DNA of 64,000 nt from Pseudomonas sp. IB20 (GCF_009707325.1 NZ_CP046103.1:248001-312000); one strand, 5' to 3'; positions 9,196 through 20,298 are shown, counted from the first letter of the stretch. Numbers and translations are program-made. The notes: generated from the letters alone by a model not told the origin.

Positions 9196-9496
9196 CCCAC
9201 CACATTGTTCCCACGCAGAGCGTGGGAACGATCTAGCAGGCATAACTCGGTCAATGTGGGAGCGGGCTTGCCCGCGATGACGGTGTTTCAGCCGATGAAG
9301 ATATTGGCTGACCCACCGCTATCGCAGCGAGCTCCCACATTTTTGATTCCACCGCGAATAACCCACCACATTGTTCCCACGCAGAGCGTGGGAACGATCT
9401 AGCAGGCATAACTCGGTCAATGTGGGAGCGGGCTTGCCCGCGATGACGGTGTTTCAGCCGATGAAGATATTGGCTGACCCACCGCTATCGCAGCGA
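9190..9496. repeat. Tandem duplication containing a REPIN (2 x 141 bp)
   Basis: Positions 9190-9330 and 9356-9496 are identical (period 166). Each copy has two parts. One is a separate palindrome, GTTCCCACGC-AGA-GCGTGGGAAC (9207-9229 and 9373-9395). The other is a REP arm (AATGTGGGAGCGGGCTTGCC) with CCGCTATCGCAGCGA; inverted REP arms end at about 9341 and 9526. The first copy begins inside the last codons of the reductase gene. This fills the 9196-9543 gap; no gene is seen. Confidence 0.92.
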
Positions 9497-9543
9497 TTCG
9501 GCGACTCGACAAGCCAGCCCCCACAGTTGATTTGCGGTGTGGC

Positions 9544-10380
9544 TTAGAAGGGTACGTCGCCCAAAATCGTCGCCCGATGCATCACCCGCCGCTGCGGCCG
9601 GTAGTCATCCACCGCGTAATGCTGGGTCACGCGGTTATCCCAGAACGCGACGTCATTCTCCTGCCAGCGCCAGCGAATGGTGAATTCGGGGCGGGTCGCG
9701 TGGGCGAACAGCAGCTTCAAAATCGCTTCGCTTTCGGCCGGTTCCAGCTCGTTGATCTTGGTGGTAAACCCATCGCTGACAAACAGCGACTTGCGCCCAC
9801 TCACCGGATGCGTGCGCACCACCGGGTGCGACAGCGGTGGGTTTTTCTTGCGGGTTTCTTCCCAGCGGGCCAAGTCCTCGACGGTGTTGCCAAAGCGCTC
9901 CAGCGGGAAGGATTTGGTGAAGTCGTGGGTGGCAGTCAATCCGTCGAGCAGCCGCTTGAGCGGCGCCGACAGCGCCTCATACTCTGCAATCCCGCTGGCC
10001 CACAGCGTATCGCCGCCAAACGCCGGCAACAGCTTGGCACTCAGTACCGCGCCGAGGGCCGGAGTGGGCAGGAAGGTTACGTCGGTGTGCCACACGGCGT
10101 TGTCGCGCACGTCGGTGACGGCGGTGTCGAGGATCAGCACTTCGGGCTGTTCCGGCACGTTAGGGTAAATCGGATGAATATGCAGGTCGCCAAAATTCGC
10201 CGCGAACCGCGCCTGTTGCTGCGGGTTGATGGCTTGGTCTCTGAAGAACAGCACCGAGTGCTTGAGCAACGCCTGCTCGATGGCGTCGCGTTCTTCAAGG
10301 TTCAGCGGCTGGGTGATATCGACGCCACTGATCAGGGCGCCCAAGGCGGTGCTTATTGGCGTAACGGTCAGGCTGCTCAT
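9544..10380 (-). CDS. tauD: Taurine dioxygenase
   Basis: This Fe(II)/2-oxoglutarate oxygenase hydroxylates taurine so that sulfite and aminoacetaldehyde are released. With the ATG at 10380 the protein has 278 residues. The iron ligands are H98 and D100 (in WHTDVTF) and H254, and R269 (in VMHR) is the 2-oxoglutarate arginine, close to E. coli TauD H99, D101, H255 and R270. A longer in-frame start at 10413 exists, but GTGAGAA before the inner ATG fits better. It is last in the tauABCD order, 11 bases after tauC. Confidence 0.93.
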   Translation of the reverse strand: MSSLTVTPISTALGALISGVDITQPLNLEERDAIEQALLKHSVLFFRDQAINPQQQARFAANFGDLHIHPIYPNVPEQPEVLILDTAVTDVRDNAVWHTDVTFLPTPALGAVLSAKLLPAFGGDTLWASGIAEYEALSAPLKRLLDGLTATHDFTKSFPLERFGNTVEDLARWEETRKKNPPLSHPVVRTHPVSGRKSLFVSDGFTTKINELEPAESEAILKLLFAHATRPEFTIRWRWQENDVAFWDNRVTQHYAVDDYRPQRRVMHRATILGDVPF

Positions 10381-10391
10381 GCGGTTCTCAC

Positions 10392-11228
10392 TCAGTGTGC
10401 CTGGCCATGCCAAGGCACTAGTTTACGCTGCAGGGCACGCAGGCCCATTTCCATGGCGAAGGCGATCAGGGCGATCACCAGAATCCCCAGCACCACCACA
10501 TCGGTGACCAGGAACTGCGCCGCCGACTGCACCATGAAGCCCAGGCCGCTGGTGGCTGCGATCAGCTCGGCGGCGACCAATGTCGACCAGCCCACACCCA
10601 GGCCGATGCGCACACCGGTGAGAATATCGGGCAGGGCACTCGGCAGGATTACATGGCGAATCAGCTGGGCACGGGTGGCGCCCAACGACTGCGCGGCACG
10701 CAGCTTGGCGGGGTCGACGGTGCGCACGCCAGTCGCAGTGGCGATGGCGATGGGCGCAAAGATCGCCAGGTAAATCAGCAGCACCTTGGACAGCTCGCCG
10801 ATGCCGCACCAGATCACGATCAGCGGCAAGTAGGCCAAGGGCGGAATCGGCCGGTAAAACTCGATCAGCGGGTCGAGAATGCCGCGCGCGATGCGGTTGG
10901 AACCGATGGCAATGCCCACCGGCACGGCGGTCAGCACCGCAAAACCGAGGCCCAGGCCGATACGCTGCAGGCTTGCGCCCAAGTGCTGCCACAAGGTGGA
11001 GTCCATGTAGCCGGTGGTCGCCAGCAGCCAGCCTTTTTGCAGCACAGCGGACGGCGGTGGCAGGAACAACGGTTCGATCAAGCCGGTGGCGGTCACCGCC
11101 CACCAGATCGCCAGCAAGACGACCAAGGTGAGTACGCTGACCCAACGTGTGCTCAGGCTGCGACGCACCGGAATAACCGCGTGCGCTGCCGGCTTGGCGG
11201 CGGTGGCGGGGAGTTCGTAGCTGCTCAT
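10392..11228 (-). CDS. tauC: Taurine ABC transporter permease
   Basis: This 278-residue inner-membrane permease is of the nitrate/sulfonate/taurine class. It has about six hydrophobic segments, and the EAA-type loop [21 protein letters not shown] lies in the second half. Its ATG overlaps the tauB stop as ATGA, showing tight coupling. It forms the taurine channel with TauB and TauA and brings in sulfonates when sulfate is scarce. The neighbouring tauD supports taurine over other alkanesulfonates. Confidence 0.92.
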   Translation of the reverse strand: MSSYELPATAAKPAAHAVIPVRRSLSTRWVSVLTLVVLLAIWWAVTATGLIEPLFLPPPSAVLQKGWLLATTGYMDSTLWQHLGASLQRIGLGLGFAVLTAVPVGIAIGSNRIARGILDPLIEFYRPIPPLAYLPLIVIWCGIGELSKVLLIYLAIFAPIAIATATGVRTVDPAKLRAAQSLGATRAQLIRHVILPSALPDILTGVRIGLGVGWSTLVAAELIAATSGLGFMVQSAAQFLVTDVVVLGILVIALIAFAMEMGLRALQRKLVPWHGQAH

Positions 11229-12004
11229 GCGGACACCTGCCGTTGCGAGAACACTTTGCTCAGCACGTGTTCGCGGGTTTCGATAAAGCGCGGGTCGGAC
11301 TTGATCGCCCGCGCCGATTCACCGGCGGCGTAGCGCTGGCCGAAGTCCAGGTGCAGTCGCTCGACGATCTGGCCGGGGTTGGGCGCCAGCAGGATCAAAT
11401 CGGTGGCGAGGAACACCGCTTCTTCAATGTCGTGGGTAATCAGGAACACCGGCTTGGCCGTGCGCCGCCAGACTTGCAGGAGCAATTCCTGCATTTGTTC
11501 GCGGGTGAAAGCATCGAGGGCGCCGAAGGGTTCGTCCATCAGCAACACGCGCGGGTCGGCCGCCAGGGCGCGGGCCAGGCCCACACGTTGCTTTTGGCCG
11601 CCGGAAAGCTGCCAGATGCGCCGGCTGCCGAAACCCGCCAGGTCGACCAGCGCGAGCATTTCCCGGGCGCGCACTTCGCGTTGCGCCTTGGGCACGCCAG
11701 CCAGTTCGAGGCCGAAGCCGACGTTAGCCAGTACGTCCTGCCAGGGCAGCAGGGCGTCGTCCTGGAACACCACGCCGCGCTCGGCGCTTGGGCCTTTGAC
11801 CGGCACGCCATCGAGGGTGATGCGCCCGGCAGAGGGTTCAACAAAGCCGGCAATCAGGTTCAACAGCGAAGTCTTGCCACTGCCGGACGGGCCCAGGGCC
11901 ACCAGCAATTGCTGGGGCCCAAGGTCCAGTGAAATGTCAGACAGTACCGGTTCTGTGGCGCCTGGGTACTGTGCGCTGATGCGCTCCAGTTGTAGCAAGG
12001 CCAT
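11225..12004 (-). CDS. tauB: Taurine ABC transporter ATP-binding protein
   Basis: This 259-residue ATPase drives the TauAC importer. Walker A GPSGSGKT is at residues 38-45, the signature LSGGQ at 133-137 and Walker B LLMDEP at 154-159. The D-loop and H-loop ([14 protein letters not shown]) follow. The gene lies 17 bases after tauA and overlaps tauC by four bases. Length and order match tauB of other proteobacteria. Confidence 0.93.
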   Translation of the reverse strand: MALLQLERISAQYPGATEPVLSDISLDLGPQQLLVALGPSGSGKTSLLNLIAGFVEPSAGRITLDGVPVKGPSAERGVVFQDDALLPWQDVLANVGFGLELAGVPKAQREVRAREMLALVDLAGFGSRRIWQLSGGQKQRVGLARALAADPRVLLMDEPFGALDAFTREQMQELLLQVWRRTAKPVFLITHDIEEAVFLATDLILLAPNPGQIVERLHLDFGQRYAAGESARAIKSDPRFIETREHVLSKVFSQRQVSA

Positions 12005-12021
12005 CGCAATGAACTCCTGAA

Positions 12022-12999
12022 TCAGTTGTTGATGAACTTGGCGCTGACGTACGGGGCGTAGTCCGGCAGCACGGCGTCGACCTTGCCTTGTTCCTTGAGG
12101 AACACGGCGGTGTCGGTCACAGCCTTGGTAGTCGGTGCGCCCAGCAAGGTCACTTGGTCAGCAGCCAGCGGGTAGACGTTGCCTTGCAGCAGCAGTGGGA
12201 TGTCACTGGCCTTGGCGCCGGAGAGCTTCACCAGCTTGTCGACGTTGCCTTTATCGGCGAGCCAGGCTTGTGGGTCTTTGCGGTACGCGGCGTAGGCATC
12301 CAGAGTGACTTTGGCGAAGGCCGTGACGATTTCCGGGTGCTTCTCGGCGAAATCCTTACGCACGATCCACGCATCGAAGGTCGGCGCGCCGAACTTGGCC
12401 AGTTCGCCGGAGGTGATCAGCACCTTGCCGTTTTCCTTGGCCACGCCCAAGGCTGGGTCCCACACGTAGGTGGCGTCGATGTCACCGCGTTTCCACGCGG
12501 CGATGATTGCCGGCGGCGCGAGGTTGAGGATGGTCACTTTCGCGGGGTCGATGTTCCAGTGCTTCAACGCGGCCAACAGGCTGTAGTGGCCGGTGGACAC
12601 GAACGGCACGGCGATCTTTTTGCCGATCAGGTCCTGCGGGCTGTTGATCCCTGAACCGTTGCGCGCCACCAAAGCTTCGGCGCCGCCGATTTGGGTGGCC
12701 ACGAGGAACGTTTCCACTGGAACTTTGCGGGTAACGGCAGCGGTCAGCGGGCTGGAACCGAGGTAGCCGATTTGCACGTCGCCGGAGGCGATGGCGGCGA
12801 TGATGTCGGCGCCATTGTCGAATTTGCGCCAGTCGATCTTGGCGTTGGTGGCTTTTTCATACGCGCCGTCGGCCTGGGCGACTTTCGCCGGGTCCACGGT
12901 GGTTTGGTAAGCGATCGTCACATCCGCCGCCTGGGCAAACAGGCTGGCACCGGCCAGGGACAATGCGGCCAAGAGGCGCAGAGGGGTTAAACGTTTCAA
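12022..12999 (-). CDS. tauA: Taurine-binding periplasmic protein
   Basis: The binding protein has a signal peptide ([15 protein letters not shown] ... FAQAADV, cleavage near residue 24) and the TauA body [19 protein letters not shown]. There is no suitable ATG. The likely start is TTG at 12999, seven bases after GAGGAG, giving 325 residues; the frame also opens at another TTG (13014) that would overlap the ribosome site. It heads tauABCD. The 13000-13137 leader is AT-rich (TAAATAACC...TTCGAATTAGC) and probably holds the promoter and a Cbl/CysB-type activator site, although I cannot define one. Confidence 0.9.
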   Translation of the reverse strand: MKRLTPLRLLAALSLAGASLFAQAADVTIAYQTTVDPAKVAQADGAYEKATNAKIDWRKFDNGADIIAAIASGDVQIGYLGSSPLTAAVTRKVPVETFLVATQIGGAEALVARNGSGINSPQDLIGKKIAVPFVSTGHYSLLAALKHWNIDPAKVTILNLAPPAIIAAWKRGDIDATYVWDPALGVAKENGKVLITSGELAKFGAPTFDAWIVRKDFAEKHPEIVTAFAKVTLDAYAAYRKDPQAWLADKGNVDKLVKLSGAKASDIPLLLQGNVYPLAADQVTLLGAPTTKAVTDTAVFLKEQGKVDAVLPDYAPYVSAKFINN

Positions 13000-13137
13000 G
13001 GGGAAGCTCCTCAATCAGGCGGCCGAGGGTCGGCGTGTGAGGAGAATAAATGATCTAAGAATCCGAAAATAAATAACCTTTTCGAATTAGCTTATTAGGA
13101 TAAGAGTGAATGCTGATGTTGAGGGCGCATCGGCCAA

Positions 13138-13231
13138 ATGTGCGAGCGGGCTTGCCTGCGATGCGCACGACTCGGTATTCCAGATGCACCGAGTTGATAT
13201 GTGTGCTATCGCAGGCAAGCCCGCTCCCACA
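13138..13231. repeat. REPIN between tauA and gshA
   Basis: AATGTGCGAGCGGGCTTGCC and the inverted GGCAAGCCCGCTCCCACA enclose ACTCGGT ... ACCGAGT, so the whole unit can fold as one cruciform or hairpin. It ends 17 bases downstream of the gshA stop. Confidence 0.88.
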
Positions 13232-13248
13232 GGGGCGGCGTGATGCTT

Positions 13249-14832
13249 TTAGTTGCTGATCGCCAAGATGCTCGCCTGGTACGACCCGACAAACACATCA
13301 AAGTCGCCCACTTCGTTCTGCTCCAGCTCCGCCTGCTGCGCCAGCGAATTGCGCGCCAGTTCTTCAAAGCGTGCCTGCTCTTGCGCCGGCAACGGCTCTT
13401 TACGGAAATATTCGGCGTGCACCTCGCTCTGGTGCAGGGAGAACTGCGCAAAACTCTCTTTACGTTCTGCCATCGCCGCCAACACCTGGGCAGATGGCGT
13501 CAGGGACGGATCCTTGACCTTCGCCAACTGAACATCCAACGCCTGGCTGTGCTCGGTGATGCCCTGGCTCTCATCGAGCAGGGCCGCCAACGGCGCGATC
13601 TGCTCCAGCAGCTCGGTGGCCCATTCCTTCATGTCCACAGGCTGGTCCTGACGCTGCAACTGCAGGCCCGGACGACGGCCTTCCTTGACCACGCTGAGGA
13701 AGTTGGAGGTGGCATTGCCGCATTCGTTATTGGCGAACAGCGGGCTGTCGTTCAATGCGCAATACAGCAGGAACGCGTCGAGGAAACGCGACTCCGGTAG
13801 GTCGATGCCCATCGGCAGGAACGGGTTGATGTCCAGGCAGCGCACTTCGATGTACTGGATGCCACGCGCCATCAGCGCCTGGATCGGCCGCTCGCCGGTG
13901 TAGGTCACGCGCTTGGGGCGGATATTGGAGTAGTACTCGTTTTCGATCTGCAGGATGTTGGTGTTGAGCTGAACCCACTCACCGTCCTTATGCGTGCCGA
14001 CTTCGACGTAGGGCGCGTAGGGTGTTGCCACCGCTTCGCGCAGGCTGTCGGTGTAGCTGGCCAGATCGTTGTAGCACGGTGTGAGGCCGGCCTGGGCGTT
14101 GCTCTGGTAACCCAGGTCGCTCATGCGCAGGCTGGTGGCGTAGGGCAGGTAGAGCGTGTCGGCGTCCAGCACTTCCAACTGGTGCGAACGCCCGCGCAGG
14201 AAACCGGCGTCCAGGGCCGGCGAAGCACCAAACAGGTACATCAGCAGCCAGCTGTAACGACGGAAATTACGGATCAGTGCGATATAGGCCGTGGACTGGT
14301 AGTCGCGGTCGGTGCCCACGAAGCCTTCCGTCTCCTTGAGCAACGGCCACAGCGCTTCCGGCAGGGAAAAGTTGTAGTGGATGCCGGCGATGCACTGCAT
14401 GGTCTTGCCGTAACGCAGGGCCAGGCCCTTGCGGTACACGTACTTGAGCTGTCCGATATTGGAGGTGCCGTAGTAGGCAATCGGAATATCTTCCTCGGCC
14501 GGCAACGGGCACGGCATCGAAGGGCTCCACAGGTACTCGTTGCCGAGCTTGCTGTAGGCAAAGCGATGGATTTTGTCCAGGCTGCTCAGGGTATCGGCCG
14601 GGTTGGGCAGGGCTGGGGTGATGAACTCCAGCAGCGATTCCGAGTAGTCAGTGGTGATCTGCTCGTGGGTCAACGCGGCGCCCAGGGCTTCGGGGTGCGG
14701 CGTTTGCGCCAGGCGACCTTCACCTGTGACGCGTAGGCATTCGCGCTCGATGCCGTGCAAGCACTGCTCTAGCAGGGAGAGGTGTTCGCGCTTGCCGAGC
14801 AAGGCCAGGCGGCGGTTGAGAAGTTCGCTCAA
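13249..14832 (-). CDS. gshA: Glutamate-cysteine ligase
   Basis: It joins glutamate to cysteine, the first step of glutathione synthesis. The start is taken as TTG 14832 ([13 protein letters not shown]), six bases after AAGGAA. The frame also opens at GTG 14847, which would add five residues. The 527-residue length and the segments [23 protein letters not shown] and GIHYNFS are typical of the proteobacterial GshA class. It draws on the cysteine supply of the nearby tcy, dcyD, epsC and tau genes. Confidence 0.92.
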   Translation of the reverse strand: MSELLNRRLALLGKREHLSLLEQCLHGIERECLRVTGEGRLAQTPHPEALGAALTHEQITTDYSESLLEFITPALPNPADTLSSLDKIHRFAYSKLGNEYLWSPSMPCPLPAEEDIPIAYYGTSNIGQLKYVYRKGLALRYGKTMQCIAGIHYNFSLPEALWPLLKETEGFVGTDRDYQSTAYIALIRNFRRYSWLLMYLFGASPALDAGFLRGRSHQLEVLDADTLYLPYATSLRMSDLGYQSNAQAGLTPCYNDLASYTDSLREAVATPYAPYVEVGTHKDGEWVQLNTNILQIENEYYSNIRPKRVTYTGERPIQALMARGIQYIEVRCLDINPFLPMGIDLPESRFLDAFLLYCALNDSPLFANNECGNATSNFLSVVKEGRRPGLQLQRQDQPVDMKEWATELLEQIAPLAALLDESQGITEHSQALDVQLAKVKDPSLTPSAQVLAAMAERKESFAQFSLHQSEVHAEYFRKEPLPAQEQARFEELARNSLAQQAELEQNEVGDFDVFVGSYQASILAISN

Positions 14833-15047
14833 GTTGGATTCCTTCACGCGTCAGTCGCCCCAATATGGGGGTGGGCAGGACGGTCTACAAGGGTGAAGTT
14901 GAAACTGGCGTTATCGCCTGGTTTTGAGTCGATTTGACCCGCTTTGAAAAAAGCCTACTTCACTCCATGAATTGGGCTATAGCGCAGCAAGAAAATTCCG
15001 ACGCTGTTGTTACAGCGCCGAAATTAACTCAAATCGAGGGCGGGGAG

Positions 15048-15431
15048 CTAGAGGACAGCGAAGGTACCTTGTGCTTTTGCGATAAGTCTTTCGCCTTGAT
15101 GCACATCGGCTTCGACCACCAGCGTGCGTCGACCGGCGTGAATCACGCGGCTGGTGCACAGCACGTCACCGTCTTCTACGGCACGGATATAGTTGATTTT
15201 GCACTCGATGGTCGCGCTCTGCTGGTCGAAACCATGGGCGCTGGAACACGCCAGCCCCATGGTGATGTCCACCAGGCTGAAAATTGCCCCGCCATGGAGC
15301 TTGCCCGCGCGGTTGCGCAACTGCGGCTCCAGGGTCAGGGCCACCTCGGCAACGCCTTCATCCAGGCGTTGCAGGCGGCAGCCGATCAGCTCGCTGAACG
15401 CGCTCTGGGTCAAGCCGGCTGGAATTTCCAT
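15048..15431 (-). CDS. PaaI-type hotdog thioesterase
   Basis: This 127-residue single hotdog domain has the PaaI-like motif LHGGAIFSLVD; HGG is at residues 46-48 and the candidate catalytic acid is D55. Such enzymes hydrolyse acyl-CoA thioesters, but the substrate here is unknown. Its ATG shares one base with the tex stop (TGATG), so it is probably co-transcribed with tex. The protein is complete and of normal length. Confidence 0.82.
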   Translation of the reverse strand: MEIPAGLTQSAFSELIGCRLQRLDEGVAEVALTLEPQLRNRAGKLHGGAIFSLVDITMGLACSSAHGFDQQSATIECKINYIRAVEDGDVLCTSRVIHAGRRTLVVEADVHQGERLIAKAQGTFAVL

Positions 15432-17755
15432 CAGCGCTTCTTCAACTGCTTGGCATTGGCGAACAGCGACGCCATGGCGTTGTTGCTCGGCGCTGCGGTG
15501 GCGGCTTCCTTGCGCGGTGCGTTGTTTTGCGACTGACGCGGCGCGGAACCTGGGCGTGCGCCACGGGCACCGTCGATTTTCTCGCCGGGCGTGTCGCTCA
15601 TGCGCATCGACAGGCCGACGCGTTTGCGTGGGATATCGACTTCCATGACCTTGACCTTGACCACATCACCGGCTTTCACCGCTTCGCGAGGGTCTTTGAT
15701 GAACTTCTCCGAAAGCGCAGAGATATGCACCAAACCGTCCTGATGCACGCCGATATCCACAAAAGCACCGAAGTTGGTCACGTTGGTGACCACGCCTTCG
15801 AGGATCATGCCCAGTTGCAGGTCCTTGAGGTCTTCGACGCCGTCCTGGAACTCGGCGGTCTTGAACTCGGGACGCGGGTCACGGCCAGGTTTTTCCAGCT
15901 CTTGCAGAATGTCGGTGATGGTCGGCACACCGAAGGTTTCGTCGGTGTACTTCTTCGGGTCCAGGCGCTTGAGGAACGCGGCGTCGCCGATCAGCGAGCG
16001 GATGTCGCGGTCGGTCTCGGCGGCAATGCGTTGCACCAGCGGGTAGGCTTCCGGGTGAACTGCCGAGGCATCCAGCGGGTTATCGCCGTTCATCACGCGT
16101 AGGAAACCGGCAGCCTGTTCGAAGGTTTTTTCACCCAGGCGTGCGACTTTTTTCAGAGCCGCGCGGGTTTTGAACGCGCCGTTTTCGTCGCGATGAGTGA
16201 CGATGTTCTGCGCCAGGGTGGTATTGAGGCCGGAGATACGGGCCAGTAGCGCAACCGAGGCCGTGTTCACATCCACGCCGACCTTGTTCACGCAGTCTTC
16301 CACCACCGCGTCCAGGCCGCGCGCCAGTTTCAGCTGCGACACGTCGTGCTGGTACTGGCCTACGCCGATGGATTTAGGGTCGATCTTCACCAGTTCGGCC
16401 AGCGGGTCCTGCAGGCGACGGGCGATGGAGACGGCACCACGGATCGACACGTCGAGGTCCGGAAATTCCTTGGAGGCCAGTTCCGACGCCGAGTACACCG
16501 AAGCGCCCGCCTCGGAGACCATGACTTTGGTCATCTTCATGGCTGGGTATTTTTTGATCAGCTCGGCGGCCAGCTTGTCGGTTTCACGGCTGGCGGTGCC
16601 GTTGCCGATGGCGATCAGGTCCACCGAGTGCTTGGCGCACAGGGCGGCGAGGATGGCCAGGGTCTGGTCCCACTTGTTGTGCGGCACATGCGGATACACA
16701 GTGGCGTGGTCCAGCAGCTTGCCGGTGGAGTCGACCACCGCCACCTTGCAGCCGGTACGCAGGCCCGGGTCGAGGCCCAAGGTTGCGCGTGGGCCGGCCG
16801 GTGCGGCCAGCAGCAGGTCGTGCAGGTTGTGGGCGAATACGTTGATCGCCTCGGTTTCGGCGCCGTCGCGCAGCTCGCCGAGCAGGTCGGTTTCCAGGTG
16901 GGTGTAGAGCTTGACCTTCCAGGTCCAGCGCACGACTTCACCGAGCCACTTGTCCGCAGGACGGTTCTGATTCTGGATGCCGAATTGTTGCCCGATCATG
17001 CCTTCGCAGGGGTGCATGGTGCCTGGCAGCTCGTCGCCGACTTTCAGCGCGGAGCTGAGAATACCTTCGTTGCGGCCGCGGAAAATCGCCAGCGCACGGT
17101 GGGACGGCATGCTTTTGAGCGGTTCGTCGTGTTCGAAATAGTCGCGGAACTTGGCGCCTTCTTCCTCTTTGCCGGCGATGACGCGGGCGCTGAGGGTGGC
17201 TTCCTGCTTCAAGTAAGTGCGCAGTTTTTCCAGCAGACCGGCGTTTTCGGCGAAGCGCTCCATCAGGATGTACTTGGCGCCTTCGAGGGCCGCCTTGACG
17301 TCGGCGACGCCTTTTTCGGCGTCGATGAAGCGTGCAGCTTCGGCTTCCGGGGTCAGCGACGGGTCGTTGAACAAGCCGTCAGCCAAGTCGCCGAGCCCGG
17401 CTTCCAGGGCGATCTGGCCCTTGGTGCGGCGCTTCTGTTTGTACGGCAGGTAGAGGTCTTCGAGGCGGGTCTTGGTGTCGGCGAGCTTGATGTCGCGTTC
17501 CAGTTGCGGAGTCAGCTTGCCCTGTTCCTCGATGCTGGCGAGGATGCTGATGCGCCGTTCGTCGAGTTCTCGCAGGTAGCGCAGGCGCTCTTCCAGATGC
17601 CGCAACTGGATATCATCGAGGCTGTCGGTGACTTCTTTACGGTAACGGGCGATGAAAGGCACCGTGGAGCCTTCATCCAGTAGAGCGACGGCCGCTTCGA
17701 CCTGTTGTGGGCGTACACCGAGTTCCTCGGCGATGCGGCTGTTGATGCTGTCCAT
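15431..17755 (-). CDS. tex: Tex RNA-binding transcription accessory protein
   Basis: This 774-residue Tex protein has an N-terminal helical region ([26 protein letters not shown]). A YqgF-like nuclease fold lies at about residues 320-450 ([17 protein letters not shown]), followed by helix-hairpin-helix segments. A C-terminal S1 domain occupies about residues 642-712 ([20 protein letters not shown]), then a basic Ala/Arg/Asn-rich tail. Tex binds nucleic acid and affects transcription and gene expression in Pseudomonas and Bordetella. It is divergent from ompR across 356 bases, and on the minus strand there is a TATAAT at 17960-17965. Confidence 0.94.
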   Translation of the reverse strand: MDSINSRIAEELGVRPQQVEAAVALLDEGSTVPFIARYRKEVTDSLDDIQLRHLEERLRYLRELDERRISILASIEEQGKLTPQLERDIKLADTKTRLEDLYLPYKQKRRTKGQIALEAGLGDLADGLFNDPSLTPEAEAARFIDAEKGVADVKAALEGAKYILMERFAENAGLLEKLRTYLKQEATLSARVIAGKEEEGAKFRDYFEHDEPLKSMPSHRALAIFRGRNEGILSSALKVGDELPGTMHPCEGMIGQQFGIQNQNRPADKWLGEVVRWTWKVKLYTHLETDLLGELRDGAETEAINVFAHNLHDLLLAAPAGPRATLGLDPGLRTGCKVAVVDSTGKLLDHATVYPHVPHNKWDQTLAILAALCAKHSVDLIAIGNGTASRETDKLAAELIKKYPAMKMTKVMVSEAGASVYSASELASKEFPDLDVSIRGAVSIARRLQDPLAELVKIDPKSIGVGQYQHDVSQLKLARGLDAVVEDCVNKVGVDVNTASVALLARISGLNTTLAQNIVTHRDENGAFKTRAALKKVARLGEKTFEQAAGFLRVMNGDNPLDASAVHPEAYPLVQRIAAETDRDIRSLIGDAAFLKRLDPKKYTDETFGVPTITDILQELEKPGRDPRPEFKTAEFQDGVEDLKDLQLGMILEGVVTNVTNFGAFVDIGVHQDGLVHISALSEKFIKDPREAVKAGDVVKVKVMEVDIPRKRVGLSMRMSDTPGEKIDGARGARPGSAPRQSQNNAPRKEAATAAPSNNAMASLFANAKQLKKR

Positions 17756-17959
17756 AAAACCACCTGAAATTCTGAAAGCAGCTCGCAGGCCCGGAAAACA
17801 AGGCGTTGCGAGGCTGGTTGAGCGGCCCGACTGGCGCCGCTGCCTGGGTCAAGAGGCGCGCTTATGACCCTCGAAATCGGAAAATTGCTGCCCGGCACTG
17901 AAAAAACTGGCGAGGCAGTAAGCAGTAAAGTCTGACATTAGCCCCTACAAAGGCGGCGC

Positions 17960-17965
17960 ATTATA
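17960..17965 (-). promoter_or_regulatory. Candidate -10 box for tex
   Basis: Read on the minus strand the bases are TATAAT, within GGTTATAATGCG, about 200 bases before tex. The -35 is weak. The rest of the 17756-18111 gap holds the ompR promoter region, with a possible CATAAT at 18080 and AGAGGAG before the ATG. No gene is seen. Confidence 0.4.
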
Positions 17966-18111
17966 ACCAGCGTTCTGCCCTTGAGGGGTACTGTGCCTGA
18001 GGTTACAGGGCACGGCTTCACTGGCAGTGAAGGAAAAATCTGCTAACAATGCACACGGTGCGTATAACGGCAGCTACGCCATAATGCGCGCCGAGATAAG
18101 AGGAGCATCTA

Positions 18112-18852
18112 ATGAGCAGCACTGCACAAACTGCTGAAGGCGAAAAAATTCTCATCGTTGACGACGATCCGGGGCTGAGCAGCCTGCTGGAGCGCTTCTT
18201 CAACTCCAAGGGCTACCGTGCCCGCGCGGTGCCGAACACCGAGCAAATGGACCGCCTATTGGGGCGTGAAGTGTTCAATCTGGTCGTGCTCGACCTGATG
18301 CTGCCCGGCGAAGATGGCCTCACCGCCTGCAAACGTCTGCGCGGTGCGAACAACCAGATTCCAATCATCATGCTCACTGCCAAGGGTGATGAGCTGAGCC
18401 GCATCAAGGGTCTCGAGCTGGGCGCGGATGACTACCTGGCCAAGCCGTTCAACCCGGACGAGCTGATGGCCCGGGTCAAAGCCGTATTGCGCCGCCAGGC
18501 AGCACCGGTTCCGGGCGCGCCAGGCAGCGAAGACGAAAGCGTCACCTTTGGCGACTACGAACTGTCGCTGGCGACCCGTGAGCTCAAGCGTGGCGAAGAA
18601 GTACACATGCTGACCACCGGCGAATTCGCCGTGCTCAAGGCCCTGGTGATGAACGCTCGTCAGCCGCTGACGCGCGACAAGCTGATGAACCTGGCCCGTG
18701 GTCGGGAATGGGACGCCCTGGAGCGCTCCATCGACGTGCAGATTTCCCGTCTGCGCCGGATGATCGAGCCGGACCCGTCCAAGCCGCGTTATATCCAGAC
18801 GGTATGGGGCGTGGGTTATGTGTTTGTGCCGGATGGCACTGCAACCAAGTAA
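18112..18852 (+). CDS. ompR: OmpR-family response regulator
   Basis: The 246-residue regulator has a receiver domain at residues 10-125 and a winged-helix DNA-binding domain at about 140-240. The acidic pocket is D17/D18, the phosphoacceptor D61 (VVLDLMLPGEDGL) and the switch lysine K111 (LAKPFNP). The C-terminal domain ends with YIQTVWGVGYVF, as in OmpR. It pairs with the kinase 117 bases downstream. In P. aeruginosa the equivalent pair is AmgRS, a cell-envelope stress system linked to aminoglycoside tolerance. A strong AGAGGAG precedes the ATG. Confidence 0.92.
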   Translation: MSSTAQTAEGEKILIVDDDPGLSSLLERFFNSKGYRARAVPNTEQMDRLLGREVFNLVVLDLMLPGEDGLTACKRLRGANNQIPIIMLTAKGDELSRIKGLELGADDYLAKPFNPDELMARVKAVLRRQAAPVPGAPGSEDESVTFGDYELSLATRELKRGEEVHMLTTGEFAVLKALVMNARQPLTRDKLMNLARGREWDALERSIDVQISRLRRMIEPDPSKPRYIQTVWGVGYVFVPDGTATK

Positions 18853-18969
18853 TCGATGATTTGCAGGCGCGGGCAGCCCGGCGTTTGACTCCATGAGGGT
18901 CAACGGGCAGCCCGGCGTCTGCATTTCTGCGAGCGCCGCTCGTTTCTGCAAGCTGTCTGGCAGTCTCCT

Positions 18970-20283
18970 ATGAAAACCCCGTTGTGGTTCCCGCAAAGTT
19001 TCTTCTCCCGCACCCTTTGGTTGGTGCTGATCGTCGTTCTGTTTTCCAAGGCGCTGACGCTGGTTTATCTATTGATGAACGAAGATGTGCTGGTGGATCG
19101 GCAGTACAGCCACGGCGTTGCCCTGACGCTTCGTGCCTATTGGGCCGTCGACCCCGAAAACCGCGAAAAGGTAGCCAAGGCCTCGACGCTGATTCGGGTC
19201 GACGGCGCCGGTGTGCCTGAAGGCGAGCAGCATTGGCCTTACAGCGAGATTTATCAGCGCCAGATGCAGGCTGAGCTGGGGGACGATACCGAGGTGCGAT
19301 TGCGCATGCATGTTTCGCCAGCGCTATGGGTGAGGGCGCCGAGCCTGGGGGACGCCTGGATCAAGGTGCCGCTTTACCCGCACCCGTTGCGGGGGCAGAA
19401 GATCTGGAACGTGCTGGGTTGGTTCCTGGCGATAGGCTTGCTCTCAACGGCGTCCGCGTGGATTTTCGTGCGCCAGCTCAACCAACCGCTCAAACGCCTG
19501 GTATTTGCCGCCCGCCAATTAGGGCAGGGGCGCAGCGTTCGCCTGCCTGTCAGCGACACGCCCAGTGAGATGACTGAGGTGTACGGCGCCTTCAATCAGA
19601 TGGCGGAAGACGTCGAACAGGCCGGTCGCGAACGCGAGCTGATGCTGGCGGGCGTGTCCCATGACTTGCGCACGCCGTTGACGCGGTTGCGGTTATCCCT
19701 GGAGTTGATGGGCGAGCATACCGACCTCACGGATGACATGGTGCGTGACATCGAGGACATGGATGCGATTCTCGACCAGTTCCTGGCGTTTATCCGCGAT
19801 GGTCGCGATGAAGTGGTTGAAGAAGTTGACCTGACGGACCTGGTGCGCGAAGTGGTAGCGCCCTATAACCAGAATGGCGAACAGGTGCGCATGCGCCTGG
19901 AGCCGATCCAGCCGTTTGCGTTGCGTCGTGTGTCGATGAAGCGCCTGCTGAACAACCTGATCGGCAATGCCTTGCACCATGCCGGTTCCGATGTGGAAGT
20001 GGCGGCGTATGTGTCCGGCGACAGTGCTGCGCCTTATGTGGTGTTGAGTGTGATGGACCGTGGCGCGGGTATCGACCCGGCGGAGCTGGAAGGTATTTTC
20101 AACCCGTTCACCCGTGGCGACCGTGCCCGTGGTGGCAAGGGCACGGGCCTGGGCCTGGCGATTGTGCGGCGGATTGCCTCGATGCATGGCGGCAATGTTG
20201 AGCTGCGCAACCGCGAGGAGGGCGGCCTGGAAGCGCGCGTGCGGTTGCCGCTTGGCCTGATGCTGCCGCGAGACGCGGTTTAA
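18970..20283 (+). CDS. envZ: EnvZ-family sensor histidine kinase
   Basis: The 437-residue kinase has a transmembrane helix at about 14-36, a periplasmic sensor loop at 37-145 and a second helix at about 146-166. A HAMP segment, the phosphoacceptor H231 in SHDLRTPLTRL and an ATPase domain with N, G1 and G2 boxes (NLIGNALHHA, DRGAGID, GKGTGLGLAI) follow. It should phosphorylate and dephosphorylate the OmpR partner encoded upstream. The gap between the two genes contains the 15-bp sequence CGGGCAGCCCGGCGT twice, 35 bases apart (18870 and 18905), a possible regulatory or structural element. Confidence 0.92.
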   Translation: MKTPLWFPQSFFSRTLWLVLIVVLFSKALTLVYLLMNEDVLVDRQYSHGVALTLRAYWAVDPENREKVAKASTLIRVDGAGVPEGEQHWPYSEIYQRQMQAELGDDTEVRLRMHVSPALWVRAPSLGDAWIKVPLYPHPLRGQKIWNVLGWFLAIGLLSTASAWIFVRQLNQPLKRLVFAARQLGQGRSVRLPVSDTPSEMTEVYGAFNQMAEDVEQAGRERELMLAGVSHDLRTPLTRLRLSLELMGEHTDLTDDMVRDIEDMDAILDQFLAFIRDGRDEVVEEVDLTDLVREVVAPYNQNGEQVRMRLEPIQPFALRRVSMKRLLNNLIGNALHHAGSDVEVAAYVSGDSAAPYVVLSVMDRGAGIDPAELEGIFNPFTRGDRARGGKGTGLGLAIVRRIASMHGGNVELRNREEGGLEARVRLPLGLMLPRDAV

Positions 20284-20298
20284 CAAGCAACAGAAATC

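Noticed and set aside
9190..9496. Possible CRISPR-like spaced repeats
   Set aside because: Only two copies of a long unit, each containing REP palindromes; no short regularly spaced repeats and no cas genes.
16346..17683. 445-residue frame antisense to tex
   Set aside because: High-GC shadow frame; tex on the other strand has full family motifs.
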